Below are positions 22,680 to 31,247 of a DNA stretch of 47,760 nucleotides, one piece after another. Every line of letters begins with the position of its first letter. The stretch's first letter is position 1. The translations under genes were made by a program, and so were the position numbers. The DNA is from Peribacillus faecalis (lineage in GTDB: Bacteria > Bacillota > Bacilli > Bacillales > DSM-1321), in assembly GCF_014712675.1 (NCBI RefSeq), contig NZ_JACXSI010000029.1:1-47760 (forward strand), read 5' to 3'. A model generated the notes under the pieces. The model had not been told where the DNA came from. It saw nothing but the letters and a program-made list of their open reading frames with translations, and did not search any database.

Positions 22680-23774
22680 TTAACTGCCTACCCTTACAGT
22701 ACCGACAAATCGGGATTCCGGACGGAAGATGACGTTATCTTCGGATTGCTCGATTGCGTGTGCTGTCCATCCGACAAAGCGGCTTGCTGAGAATGTCGGT
22801 GTGAATAGCTCTTCACTCATGTTGAGCGCTTTCATAATACCGGCTGCATAAAACTCGACATTTGTGTACAATGCCCGTCCCGGTTTCAGCTCTTGGAGTA
22901 CCTTGACGCCGATATCCTCTACTTGCATCGAAAGATCAAGCCATTCATCATCTCCTGCAAACTGTTTCAATTTTGCCTTCAGGGCAATCGAGCGAGGGTC
23001 GTGAACTTTGTAAACACGATGTCCGAAGCCCATTAATTTTTCCCTAGCTAGTACTTTTTTTCTTAAAGTCCCTTCAATATCACCAGAATCATGTACTTCA
23101 TTTAATAAAGTAATAACGCCAGCTGGTGCTCCTCCGTGCAAAGGTCCCTTCATTGTGCCGATTGCTGATGTGACAGCGGAAACAAGGTCTGACTCGGTTG
23201 AAGCAGTTACACGCGCTGCGAACGTTGAGGCATTCATGCCGTGCTCCATCGTCAAAATCATATACGCTTCCAAAGCATTCACATGAGCTCGTGATGGCAC
23301 CGTTCCATTTAGCATATACAAATAATTTTCAACATGGCTAAGCGATGCATCTGGGTCAACAAGCGGTTTGTCTTCAATAAATCGCTTACGGTAGGCGATG
23401 ATGGTAGGAGCAATTGCTGTCAGTCTAATAGCTTGTTCAATTGTCGGCTTCCATTGATAAGTAGCCCTTCCTTCAGCGGAAATAACTGTTCTGAGCACAT
23501 TCATGATATCCATATCTTTCGGTAAACTTTTAATTAAATCAATCATATAGGCCGGCAAATTTCTATTTTCTTTTAAAGCAGTCGTCAAATCATTCAACTG
23601 CTGCTCATTTGGAAAATCCCCGTGCCAAAGCAGGTAGGCAATTTGTTCGAAGGTTGAATTCTCCATAATTTCTCGGATGTCATAGCCTCTGTATATCAAT
23701 TGGCCTTTCTCGCCGTCAACGTGACCAACGCTTGTTTCAGCAGCAACTATACCTTTTAATCCTTTTTGAAACAT
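22680..23774 (-). CDS. citA: Citrate synthase (CitA-type minor enzyme)
   Basis: 364 residues, the size of short type I bacterial/archaeal citrate synthases. It condenses acetyl-CoA and oxaloacetate; relatives such as MmgD act as 2-methylcitrate synthases. Active-site blocks are visible: MEHGMNASTFAARVTAST, the catalytic His in GPLHGGAPAGV, GFGHRVYKVHDPR with the second His, and the catalytic Asp region in NVEFYAAGIMKALN. A divergent LysR gene lies immediately upstream, exactly as for citA/citR in Bacillus subtilis, which favours the CitA assignment. RBS GGAAGGGGAG. A TTTTCA-17-TACAAT promoter can be read in the intergenic region. Confidence 0.88.
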   Translation of the reverse strand: MFQKGLKGIVAAETSVGHVDGEKGQLIYRGYDIREIMENSTFEQIAYLLWHGDFPNEQQLNDLTTALKENRNLPAYMIDLIKSLPKDMDIMNVLRTVISAEGRATYQWKPTIEQAIRLTAIAPTIIAYRKRFIEDKPLVDPDASLSHVENYLYMLNGTVPSRAHVNALEAYMILTMEHGMNASTFAARVTASTESDLVSAVTSAIGTMKGPLHGGAPAGVITLLNEVHDSGDIEGTLRKKVLAREKLMGFGHRVYKVHDPRSIALKAKLKQFAGDDEWLDLSMQVEDIGVKVLQELKPGRALYTNVEFYAAGIMKALNMSEELFTPTFSASRFVGWTAHAIEQSEDNVIFRPESRFVGTVRVGS

Positions 23775-23851
23775 AACCTTCTCCCCTTCCTTTATTTGTA
23801 ATAATTGTATAAAATATTAATTATTATGAAAATTAAATAAAATTAATTTAG

Positions 23852-23872
23852 TTGATTAATATTTTTAATCAA
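23852..23872. promoter_or_regulatory. Palindrome in citA-citR intergenic region (candidate CitR operator)
   Basis: TTGATTAA (23852-23859) and TTAATCAA (23865-23872) form a perfect 8-bp inverted repeat with a 5-base spacer, just before the citR RBS. LysR proteins bind T-N11-A dyads in divergent intergenic regions, and this fits autoregulation of citR and control of citA. Confidence 0.6.
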
Positions 23873-23885
23873 TAAAGAGGTGCCT

Positions 23886-24764
23886 ATGGAATTAAGCTGG
23901 CTTCAAACTTTTCTAATTGCAGCTCAGTATGGGAATTTTCGAAAGGCAGCGGACGTGTTGTTTTTGTCTCAGCCTTCGGTAACAGTGCATATTCAAAACT
24001 TAGAGAAAGAACTTGGTGTTCAATTATTTTTACGAGAAAAGAAGCGGGTCGAGCTGACGAAGGCGGGAAAGAGGTTCATTCCTCATGCCCAGCTTCTGCT
24101 GACCAACTATCAAAACGGAATTGCCGATATGCAATCATACAGCCAAGGATATTCCTCGCAGCTTTCAATTGCGATCTCCCCGTTAATTGCCGACACGATT
24201 TTGCCTTTTGTACTGAAAAAGTATATGACGGAACATCCTCATGTCGAAGTATCTGTAAAAGTGGTCGAGGCGCTCGATATTGAAAGGGAAATTTTGGCTG
24301 ATGAGGTCGATATCGGGTTGTCTTGTGTCCGTTCTAATAATCCTGATTTGGTCTGTGAAGTGATATCGAAGGACAAGGTTTTGTTGATTGCTCCGCATGA
24401 CGGTATTGATTCGGAGTCGGCACCAGTTCTGGAAGAAGAAGAGGTGCTTACATCTAATTATTTGCTGACAGATAATCATCCCGCTTATTGGGAGGAGTTA
24501 AACAGACACGTAAGGAAAAAATATCCGAAGATCAAAACGATGAAAGTGTCACAAATCCATGTGACAAAACGTTTTATTGTCGAAGGACTAGGCGTGTCAT
24601 TTTTGCCGGAGTCTACAGTGAGAAAGGAGCTGCTGGAAGGCTGGTTATTGGAAGTTCCTTGCCCGTCCATCAAGCTTCCCGAGGCTTGTACATATGTAAT
24701 TATGAAAGATAGCCATCCGAAGAAGCTTGAATTTATGGCTTTTTTGCAGAATTACCGGATTTAG
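23886..24764 (+). CDS. citR: LysR-family regulator, CitR-like
   Basis: 292 residues. The N-terminal winged helix is clear (LSWLQTFLIAAQYGNFRKAA, FLSQPSVTVHIQNLEKELGV), followed by the periplasmic-binding-like effector domain (ISPLIADTILPFVL, VDIGLSCVRSNNPDL, ITKRFIVEGLGVSFLPEST-like stretch near 230-250). The ATG at 23886 sits five bases after AGAGG and is preferred over GTG at 23880. Divergent from citA, so it is probably its repressor, as CitR is in Bacillus subtilis. The gene for a HAD phosphatase follows after 10 bp. Confidence 0.87.
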   Translation: MELSWLQTFLIAAQYGNFRKAADVLFLSQPSVTVHIQNLEKELGVQLFLREKKRVELTKAGKRFIPHAQLLLTNYQNGIADMQSYSQGYSSQLSIAISPLIADTILPFVLKKYMTEHPHVEVSVKVVEALDIEREILADEVDIGLSCVRSNNPDLVCEVISKDKVLLIAPHDGIDSESAPVLEEEEVLTSNYLLTDNHPAYWEELNRHVRKKYPKIKTMKVSQIHVTKRFIVEGLGVSFLPESTVRKELLEGWLLEVPCPSIKLPEACTYVIMKDSHPKKLEFMAFLQNYRI

Positions 24765-24774
24765 GAGGATATAC

Positions 24775-25434
24775 ATGATGAAAGCCGTGCTCTTTGATTT
24801 AGACGGAACATTGTTAAACCGCGATGCTTCCTTAGAAAAATTTTTGGGAAATCAGCATAGCCGACTGTATCAATCGCTCGCTCATATTCCGAAAGAAACC
24901 TACATATCCAGATTTATAGAACTCGATTGCCGAGGCTATGTTTGGAAAGACAAAGTGTACGCACAATTGTCGGATGAATTTTCAATAAAAGAAATAACCA
25001 CAGAGGATTTGCTGCTAGATTACTTGGATGAGTTCAGTGAGCATTGCGTTCCGTTTCCAAATTTGCATAGCGTGTTGCGGCAATTGAAAAACAGGCATTT
25101 CTCTTTAGGCATGATTACAAATGGTTATGAAAAATTTCAAATGGACAACATTAAAGCTCTCCGAATAGGTTCATATTTTGATACGATATTAGTTTCCGAA
25201 TCCGAAGGAATTAAAAAGCCGGATACAGAAATTTTTCATCGAGCATTGCAACGATTGCAAGTGAGTGCTGATGAAAGCATCTATGTTGGCGACCATCCTG
25301 AAAACGATGTGAAGGCAGCAGAACGGGCCGGCATGAAAGCTGTTTGGAAGATAGATAATTACTGGGGACAGGTGGAAGCCCATTATAGAATTGATAATTT
25401 GCTGGAGCTAGAGGCCATTTTGTCAGAAATATAA
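24775..25434 (+). CDS. HAD-superfamily hydrolase
   Basis: 219 residues. HAD motif I is KAVLFDLDGTLLN, motif II GMITNGYEK, the lysine of motif III is in EGIKKPDTEIFHRAL and motif IV is IYVGDHPENDVKAA. The alpha-helical C1 cap between residues 15 and 85 places it with phosphoglycolate phosphatase/haloacid dehalogenase-like small-molecule phosphatases. The ATG at 24775 follows AGGAGGATATAC, 10 bp after citR, suggesting co-transcription with citR and the next two genes. Substrate unknown. Confidence 0.88.
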   Translation: MMKAVLFDLDGTLLNRDASLEKFLGNQHSRLYQSLAHIPKETYISRFIELDCRGYVWKDKVYAQLSDEFSIKEITTEDLLLDYLDEFSEHCVPFPNLHSVLRQLKNRHFSLGMITNGYEKFQMDNIKALRIGSYFDTILVSESEGIKKPDTEIFHRALQRLQVSADESIYVGDHPENDVKAAERAGMKAVWKIDNYWGQVEAHYRIDNLLELEAILSEI

Positions 25435-25450
25435 TAGAGGAGTGATTTAA

Positions 25451-26047
25451 ATGACAACAATCAGATTTGTGAGGCATGGAATAACGGAGTGGAATGAGCG
25501 CGGTGTCATACAAGGTAGATCAAATATTCCTTTGAATGAGCGGGGCAAGCAACAGGCACAAGCGCTAGGAGAACGGCTTACGCAAGAGGAGAACTGGGAT
25601 ATCATCATCTCAAGTGATATGATGCGCGCTGAAGAAACGGCAAATATTATTTCCGCTAATCTTGGATTAAACAATGTAATTTTAGATGAAAGAATTCGTG
25701 AAATCGACTGCGGACAACTCGAAGGTACGAATGAAGAGATGAGAGTGAATAAATGGGGAAGTGACTGGCGTAATCTTGATCTTGGCATGGAGTCTTTTGA
25801 AAATGTTGCTGATAGAGGAAGCGACTTTTTGACGGATATAAGCGAACGATATAAAGGGAAGCGTATATTGATAGTCAGTCACGGTGCTATTATCGGGCTT
25901 ACATTGCGTAAATTTTTGCCGAACGCAATACCGAAAGATAATCTTAATAACACTTCAATCACCATCATTCGGCAAATAGAAGAAGAATGGGAATGTACAT
26001 TGTTCAATTGTACGAAGCATTTGGAGGCTGGAGATGATGGGAAATAG
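25451..26047 (+). CDS. Histidine phosphatase (phosphoglycerate mutase-like) family protein
   Basis: 198 residues. The catalytic motif is IRFVRHGITEWNERGVIQGR, followed by SSDMMRAEETANIIS with the second arginine, the acid region IREIDCGQLEGT and ILIVSHGAIIGLTLRKFL with the second histidine. This is the PhoE/alpha-ribazole phosphatase group of broad-specificity phosphatases rather than a glycolytic mutase, judging by length. RBS AGAGGAG. Its end overlaps the next gene by 14 bases. Confidence 0.9.
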   Translation: MTTIRFVRHGITEWNERGVIQGRSNIPLNERGKQQAQALGERLTQEENWDIIISSDMMRAEETANIISANLGLNNVILDERIREIDCGQLEGTNEEMRVNKWGSDWRNLDLGMESFENVADRGSDFLTDISERYKGKRILIVSHGAIIGLTLRKFLPNAIPKDNLNNTSITIIRQIEEEWECTLFNCTKHLEAGDDGK

Positions 26048-26747
26048 GCTGGAGCCCCTTCAAGCGGCGCATTTATTTGTAGAGAAACATTTTCCCGACT
26101 GTCATGGTGCGCTTCTGGCCGGCAGTGTCATTCGAAACCAAGCAACGGAGACATCCGACCTTGACCTTGTCATTTTTGATGATGTCAGTTCGTCTTTCCG
26201 GAAATCAGTTGTTGATTTTGACTGGCCGATTGAGATGTTTGTTCATAGCATGCAAACTTATAAAACATTTTTGGACGGTGACTGCAAACGGGCGCGTCCG
26301 TCTTTGCCGAGAATGATTTCAGAAGGCATCATCATTAAAGATACTGGCGTCATACAATCTATTCAAGCAGAAGCAAAGGATCTGTTAAAAGCGGGACCAG
26401 AAAAATGGACTGAAGACATAATTGAGATGAAACGTTATTTCATCACCGATACTTTAGATGATTTTATCGGCAGTACCAATCACACAGAAGACCTTTTTAT
26501 CGCGAATGCTCTTGCCGAACAGTTGAGCGAATTCATTTTGAGAGTAAATAACCAATGGATTGGAACATCAAAATGGGTGATTCGCTCATTGAAGGAGTTT
26601 GATGAAGCATTTACTTCTGAATTTGTTGCTGCTTTCGACAGTTTTTATAAAACAGGTGCTAAAGGTCAGGTCATTCGATTAACGGAGCGTATCCTCAAGC
26701 CATATGGCGGTTTGTTGTTCGAAGGCTTCTATTTAGCCTCGAACTAA
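26034..26747 (+). CDS. Nucleotidyltransferase-domain protein
   Basis: 237 residues. The polymerase-beta nucleotidyltransferase signature is seen as LLAGSVIRNQATETSDLDLV (GS...DLD, about residues 24-43), and a helical C-terminal domain follows. Such proteins include aminoglycoside nucleotidyltransferases and many of unknown substrate. The start overlaps the phosphatase gene, with GGAGG six bases upstream, so they are coupled. Its stop lies inside the 3' end of the convergent DUF2071 pseudogene (15-bp overlap). Confidence 0.85.
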   Translation: MMGNRLEPLQAAHLFVEKHFPDCHGALLAGSVIRNQATETSDLDLVIFDDVSSSFRKSVVDFDWPIEMFVHSMQTYKTFLDGDCKRARPSLPRMISEGIIIKDTGVIQSIQAEAKDLLKAGPEKWTEDIIEMKRYFITDTLDDFIGSTNHTEDLFIANALAEQLSEFILRVNNQWIGTSKWVIRSLKEFDEAFTSEFVAAFDSFYKTGAKGQVIRLTERILKPYGGLLFEGFYLASN

Positions 26748-27361
26748 AGGCCAGGCTCGCATTTCGATTGTTTTTGAAAAATGAAGAATCGGCACATCGC
26801 TTTCTACTTTACCTTGTTCTGATAGAATGGTATTTTGCTCGAATTCAGCTTTTGCTTGCTGAAGCTGCCATGGCCTATGCAAAATGTCGCAGCGAAGCGG
26901 TATACCTTTTTTGTTTACTGTATAAAAGCAGTAACGTTCGGTAATCCATTCATCAAAGGAACCTTTTTGAGCGAGATACGGTTCTGAAATAGGCTCATAG
27001 CTGCATACTAAGCGAGCGTCATTGGCGTTCGTTCTTTTACTGTCAAAATGAATGGTTTGCCCGTCTTGCTGTAGTTGCATTTCCGCACGTTGGTAGGGCA
27101 AGTGATAAAATCGTTTAGCGGCCCAAACGGCGAGCTGATTAGCTGCATCAAGATTAAAGAAATAAACGCCTGGTTTACCGTCAAGCATTACATAAGTGCG
27201 AATGTGTTAAGCTCCGGAAACCGGTCCGTCCCGGGAACCGCCGGCAAACCGCGAAATCTAACACCCGACATTTGAAAAGGCACAACACTGATCCACCCCA
27301 TTCCATCGAAGCTATCTAAGGGCAGTGCTTCAGGTACAAGTTAGCGTAAAACAACAAAATC
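26733..27361 (-). pseudogene. Frameshifted DUF2071/YqjF-like gene
   Basis: The open part, 27188-26733, encodes the C-terminal half of a DUF2071 protein (LDGKPGVYFFNLDAANQLAV, then FYHLPYQRAEMQL). Upstream on the same strand another frame gives the missing family block: LPLDSFDGMGWISVVPFQMS, GVRFRGLPAVPGTDRFPELN. Joining ELN to IRTYVMLDGK needs a two-base shift at about 27204-27205, and an in-frame TAA at 27341-27343 interrupts the N-terminal part (LR*LVPEALP). So the gene is broken at least twice. The family has no clear biochemical role. Confidence 0.8.
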
Positions 27362-27473
27362 AAAGTTTCATAAAGAAAATTATACATAATAAAGCTTCCG
27401 GTTTACGATTAATAACTATTCGGGTACTAAGTAGTTATCCTGAAACAAAAATTTGTCATAGTCATTAAAGTGA

Positions 27474-27500
27474 AAAAGGCAGTCATAAAGGCTGCCTTTT
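27474..27500. terminator. Bidirectional terminator
   Basis: AAAAGGCAG (27474-27482) and CTGCCTTTT (27492-27500) form a 9-bp stem with A/T tracts on both sides, just after the nitroreductase stop on the minus strand. Confidence 0.8.
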
Positions 27501-27506
27501 CGTCTA

Positions 27507-28067
27507 TTATTTCAATATTGTCACAAGCTCACTAGCCGGTTTGCGATTTTGCGCCATCGGGATGATTTCAGGATAGCCCATATGCATATTGCAAATCGCG
27601 CGTTCGTTCGGCTGAATGCCATACGCTTCGCGGAATGCCGGGTCTTTCAACCAACCGTATGAATGCCACGTCATGCCGATGCCTTTCTCCCAAGCCAGCA
27701 AACTGAAGTTTTGCAATAGACAGCAAGCGGCTGCGAAATCGTCTTCCCGGACAATTGGGTTTTCGTCTTCCTTCACAACAACAATCAAATACATCGGATT
27801 AGAACTGATTTTTTTATAAATCTTTTCTCCGATTGCTTTCTTCTTATCAGGATCTGTTTCCTTCGCTTCGCGGATGCTTTTTACCGTTTGAGCCAATTCC
27901 TCTCTGGAATCGCCGTGAATGAGAATAAATCTCCAAGGCTCTGTCACATGATGGTTCGGCGCCCAAACAGCTGTATCGAGCAACTCGATGATCAGCTCCG
28001 GTGATACCTCTCGATCTTGAAATCTATGTACGGATCTTCTATCTTTAATAATTTCGGTTAAATTCAT
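27507..28067 (-). CDS. Nitroreductase-family protein
   Basis: 186-residue FMN-dependent NAD(P)H oxidoreductase of the nitroreductase fold. The FMN-phosphate site is seen as IKDRRSVHRFQDREV at the N-terminus, followed by AVWAPNHHVTEPWRFILIHG and the C-terminal block AICNMHMGYPEI. It would reduce nitroaromatics, quinones or flavins. The promoter region carries a Fur-box-like sequence, which suggests control by iron, and a role such as ferric reduction is conceivable but not shown. The RBS is GGAGGGG. Confidence 0.88.
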   Translation of the reverse strand: MNLTEIIKDRRSVHRFQDREVSPELIIELLDTAVWAPNHHVTEPWRFILIHGDSREELAQTVKSIREAKETDPDKKKAIGEKIYKKISSNPMYLIVVVKEDENPIVREDDFAAACCLLQNFSLLAWEKGIGMTWHSYGWLKDPAFREAYGIQPNERAICNMHMGYPEIIPMAQNRKPASELVTILK

Positions 28068-28083
28068 AAGTCCCCTCCGCTAA

Positions 28084-28142
28084 TGATAATCACTCTCATT
28101 TAAATCTTAACCTATTATAAAGCTTTCTTGCTTTTCCCACAA
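28084..28142 (-). promoter_or_regulatory. Nitroreductase promoter with Fur-box-like site
   Basis: On the minus strand TTGTGG (28142-28137), 17-bp spacer, TATAAT (28119-28114). Downstream, at 28084-28098 on the plus strand, TGATAATCACTCTCA matches the Bacillus Fur 7-1-7 consensus TGATAATNATTATCA at 12 of 14 fixed positions. It lies just past the predicted transcription start, suitable for repression. Confidence 0.6.
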
Positions 28143-28217
28143 TTATTTATGCTTAAAAAGTTCTCCTTTCTGTAGAATTTAAAAAGGTATAAAATGGTTG
28201 TTAAGGGGTGGGGAATA

Positions 28218-28730
28218 TTGAAAAAAATCATTTGGTTTCCAATTTTACTATTATTAGCTGTCTTTATAGGATTATTTATTTTTGTGAAAGTGAATCCACC
28301 TTTGGACATAAGCAATGTTTATGCAAGCGGAGATTATAAATCAGCCATTGTCGGGGTTGGCAATACAGGTTTTGCAGATATAAAAATTGTCGATGTGACA
28401 GTTAATAATGATGAAAAGCCTTTGGATAAAAAAATTCAAGTCAGCCATGCGCTAAAAGGTTTCATCATAACGGATGATTGTTCCGGTAAAGATGCAGAAG
28501 AATACGATTTTACTAATATGGAAGATGTAATCATTAAGACGGGGACTTCCCCTTCTGTACATTTTGAGAAACTTGATAACGGCACGGCCACTAAAGAGGA
28601 TTTGGCCTATGGAGTTAGCGCTCTTCACAGTTCAGCGATTAATGAGATGAAAATAACTTATAAATATTTAGGGATAACATTTACTGAAACCGTGACAGTC
28701 ACTCCATATCCTATAATAAATGAAGAATAA
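28218..28730 (+). CDS. Membrane-anchored exported protein, unknown
   Basis: About 170 residues. The TTG at 28218 follows AAGGGGTGGGG and yields a natural N-terminus (KKIIWFPILLLLAVFIGLFI), an anchor segment; ATG at 28194 would place the RBS inside the coding sequence. The exported domain looks like an all-beta, immunoglobulin-like fold (YKSAIVGVGNTGFADIKIVD, ending ITYKYLGITFTETVTVTPYP). Not recognised. Divergent from the nitroreductase. Confidence 0.72.
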   Translation: MKKIIWFPILLLLAVFIGLFIFVKVNPPLDISNVYASGDYKSAIVGVGNTGFADIKIVDVTVNNDEKPLDKKIQVSHALKGFIITDDCSGKDAEEYDFTNMEDVIIKTGTSPSVHFEKLDNGTATKEDLAYGVSALHSSAINEMKITYKYLGITFTETVTVTPYPIINEE

Positions 28731-28734
28731 ACGG

Positions 28735-28754
28735 CAGCTGCAGAGCTGTTTTTT
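28735..28754 (+). terminator. Short intrinsic terminator
   Basis: CAGC (28735-28738) pairs with GCTG (28745-28748) and is followed by six T. The stem is short but is directly after the stop codon. Confidence 0.55.
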
Positions 28755-28820
28755 GTTTACTAAACTCCCATATAATGATATGTTAATGTGAAAATTATTC
28801 CAATTAATAGGGTGAGGCAA

Positions 28821-30041
28821 ATGACGGGAACATGGAAAAATCCTATTCTTTTACTGGCAGGAATAGGTGTTTCCTATTTAGGGAGCTGGATTTACTTAAT
28901 AGCTATTAATCTTTCAGTTTTGCAAATGACCGGGTCAGCGGCAGCTGTTGCCGGTTTGTACATAATCAGACCGATTGCTGTATTGATGACAAATACGTGG
29001 GCTGGCAGTCTCATTGACCGGGTGAATAAACGAAAGCTTATGATGTTCGTCGATATCGCCCGCGGAGCATTGGTGTTTCTGATACCATTCATTGATTCCT
29101 TATGGGTTATTTATGGGTTGCTGTTATTGATTAACATACTCGGCGCTTTTTTCGGACCTGCTTCATTTGTCTATATAACGAAGCTGATTCCGGCTGAAAA
29201 ACGGCAAAAATTCAATTCGTGGATGAGTATGATGAGTTCAGGAGCATTTTTAGTCGGGCCGGCGATTTCAGGTGTTTTAATAATGTATGCAGGTACAGAT
29301 ATGTGTATTTTTATTAACGCAGCTACGTTTATTATATGTGCACTTTTCATTTATTTCCTTCCTGATGTCGATGAAGTCACTGAACATAAAACAGAGCCGA
29401 TCGGCTGGAAAACACTTATGAATGATTGGGCGCTTGTGAAAGATTTTATGAAGGGAGCACCGCTTTTGCTGACCGTTTATTGCTTATTTCAAGCAGCAAT
29501 GCTAATCGGATTTGCCTTGGATTCTCAAGAAGTGACATTCATAAAAACGACGTTGAATCTAACGGATACAGATTATGGTCTGATTGTCAGCATCACCGGT
29601 GTCGGCTCATTATTGGGCGCCTTAACATCAGCAATGCTGGCAGATAAATTGCATTTGAAACTGTATATCGGTATCGGCATGCTGATGACATCGGTCGGGT
29701 ATGTGATGTTTTACGCATCGATTAATTTTATAACGGCAACGTCGGCATTTGTTTTCCTCGGTTTCTTTTTGTCATTTGCCAATACGGGTTATGCAACATT
29801 TTTTCAAGGCAGTGTACCTGTCGATTTAATGGGAAGGGTCGGCAGTATCGCAGAAATGTTACAAGGAATTGTTCAAATTGTCTTGACGTTGATTCTGGGC
29901 TTCTTTGCTGAATGGTTGACATTGCAATTCGTCTGTATCGTCTTTGCGGCAATCAGTGTTATTTTTGCACTTGCCTTAGCTATTTTTACATTGCAGCCTT
30001 CAAAGACCCGCTTTTTTGAGATTAGTAAAACTGATATGTAA
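28821..30041 (+). CDS. MFS transporter (DHA3/MFS_3-like exporter)
   Basis: About 406 residues, 12 hydrophobic segments. The N-terminal half has the DHA3-type features (SYLGSWIYLIAINLSVLQMT, GLYIIRPIAVLMTNTWAGSL, DRVNKRKLMMFVDIARGALV), and the duplicated half repeats ADKLHLKLYIGIGM. Such proteins export macrolides, siderophores or other small molecules. ATG at 28821 behind GGTGAGG is chosen; GTG at 28788 is in frame without an RBS. The upstream nitroreductase may be iron-controlled, but no such site precedes this gene. A strong terminator follows. Confidence 0.87.
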   Translation: MTGTWKNPILLLAGIGVSYLGSWIYLIAINLSVLQMTGSAAAVAGLYIIRPIAVLMTNTWAGSLIDRVNKRKLMMFVDIARGALVFLIPFIDSLWVIYGLLLLINILGAFFGPASFVYITKLIPAEKRQKFNSWMSMMSSGAFLVGPAISGVLIMYAGTDMCIFINAATFIICALFIYFLPDVDEVTEHKTEPIGWKTLMNDWALVKDFMKGAPLLLTVYCLFQAAMLIGFALDSQEVTFIKTTLNLTDTDYGLIVSITGVGSLLGALTSAMLADKLHLKLYIGIGMLMTSVGYVMFYASINFITATSAFVFLGFFLSFANTGYATFFQGSVPVDLMGRVGSIAEMLQGIVQIVLTLILGFFAEWLTLQFVCIVFAAISVIFALALAIFTLQPSKTRFFEISKTDM

Positions 30042-30076
30042 AAGAAGAGACAGTTTGGAGCTGTCTCTTCTTTTAT
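30042..30076 (+). terminator. Terminator of the MFS gene
   Basis: AAGAAGAGACAG (30042-30053) and CTGTCTCTTCTT (30061-30072) form a 12-bp stem followed by T residues. Confidence 0.88.
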
Positions 30077-30126
30077 GTCATTATATAAATTTTTATTAAA
30101 AAGGGTGGAAATTGCTGATACGTATA

Positions 30127-30170
30127 GGTAAATTTTATATATTTACCGAACGAAAACTTGCTACTATACT
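30127..30170 (+). promoter_or_regulatory. Promoter with dyad upstream of the Crp/Fnr gene
   Basis: TTTACC (30142-30147), 17-bp spacer, TATACT (30165-30170). A perfect 7-bp inverted repeat GGTAAAT/ATTTACC (30127-30133 and 30141-30147, 7-base spacer) overlaps the -35, as expected for a repressor operator or autoregulation. Confidence 0.55.
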
Positions 30171-30244
30171 AATGCGGATGAAATGATTTAATCTAGAGCA
30201 TATTAAATAAAATTAGCAATACGCAAGTTAGGTGAAATTTTTCA

Positions 30245-30943
30245 ATGCAGGATTTAAAAAAGAAACAAATGATTTTATCATACCTGCAAAAGTATGAGTT
30301 GGAGCAAATTTTTGAGCCGATTGGAATTGAGCAGTTTGAGTTGCTTCAATTGCCGAAGGGGCATGTACTTTGCGCAAAGGGTGATGAAATAAATGAAATG
30401 TATTTACTTGTTGAAGGAAAGCTGAAAATTTACACGACGACATTAGATGATAAGCGACTGATTTTGCGCTTCCAAGAAGCAATGGGAATGATCGGTGATA
30501 TTGAGTTTATTCAAGCTACTCCTGTTTTATATACAATTGAGACGAGTACAGATTGCACTGTTATCAGGCTTCCTTATGCAGTTTTAAGACAAAAAGCATC
30601 ACAAGAGCCTCAGTTTCTGACGTTCTTGCTGAAAGTTGTAACAAACAAGTTCCGCGCCAAGACGGATGCAGCTTCACTAAATTTGCTTTATCCGGTCGAG
30701 GTCCGTCTTGCCAGTTACTTGTTATCAACAAAAGCAGATAATGAGCGGCTGCTTTATCATGAAGAGGCCAAGGATTCCAGCATGAATGATATTGCCGATA
30801 TGGTCGGGACGAGTTATCGCCATTTAAACCGCGTCATCAAGAAGCTGTGCAATGATGGTGTCATTGAAAGGATAGGCGGCAAGCTCTTCATCAAAGATAT
30901 CGAAAAGCTTAGAGAAATAGCGAAAAATAATATTTACGAATAA
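30245..30943 (+). CDS. Crp/Fnr-family transcriptional regulator (YeiL-like)
   Basis: 232 residues. The N-terminal cyclic-nucleotide-binding-like beta barrel spans about 20-140 (LQLPKGHVLCAKGDEINEMY, LLVEGKLKIYTTTLDDKR), then a dimer helix and a C-terminal winged helix (SSMNDIADMVGTSYRHLNRV, CNDGVIERIGGKLFIKDIEK). The cAMP-binding arginine pattern of true Crp is absent. The one barrel cysteine is in HVLCAKG, so an Fnr-type iron-sulphur cluster is unlikely. It resembles YeiL-type regulators. RBS TTAGGTGA. Targets unknown. Confidence 0.85.
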   Translation: MQDLKKKQMILSYLQKYELEQIFEPIGIEQFELLQLPKGHVLCAKGDEINEMYLLVEGKLKIYTTTLDDKRLILRFQEAMGMIGDIEFIQATPVLYTIETSTDCTVIRLPYAVLRQKASQEPQFLTFLLKVVTNKFRAKTDAASLNLLYPVEVRLASYLLSTKADNERLLYHEEAKDSSMNDIADMVGTSYRHLNRVIKKLCNDGVIERIGGKLFIKDIEKLREIAKNNIYE

Positions 30944-31096
30944 GACAAGAACTTGGCGGCATAACATCTAGAACAAATCTGAAGAGGTTTGAGGTGTCCG
31001 GCTTGCGGGAAAAAGCAATAATCATCGTGACAATCAAAGCAGCTACCATTAAATACTTGATGGTCATTGATTTTTTGCGAAAGAATATATCATTGG
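30944..31096. other. Intergenic stretch after the Crp/Fnr gene
   Basis: About 150 bp with no RNA fold or repeat recognised. A 66-codon minus-strand frame through it has a hydrophobic middle but no RBS, so I do not call it. Confidence 0.4.
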
Positions 31097-31122
31097 AAGC
31101 TGTCGTCATGACGGCTTTTTTT
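31097..31122 (+). terminator. Intrinsic terminator
   Basis: AAGCTGTC (31097-31104) pairs with GACGGCTT (31110-31117), followed by seven T. It probably ends the Crp/Fnr transcript. Confidence 0.8.
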
Positions 31123-31247
31123 CTTATACTGTTTGTTTTACTTCTTAAAAAGGACCTTTGATGGTGTTTCTTAATAAGAGAGAATAATTGAAGAGAAGGA
31201 GAACTATTAGGTACAATAGAGTATTGGTGAAAATGGAGGAAGATTTC

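Noticed and set aside
30909-31109. 66-codon minus-strand frame with a hydrophobic segment
   Set aside because: No RBS before any start, overlaps the 3' end of the Crp/Fnr gene and its terminator.
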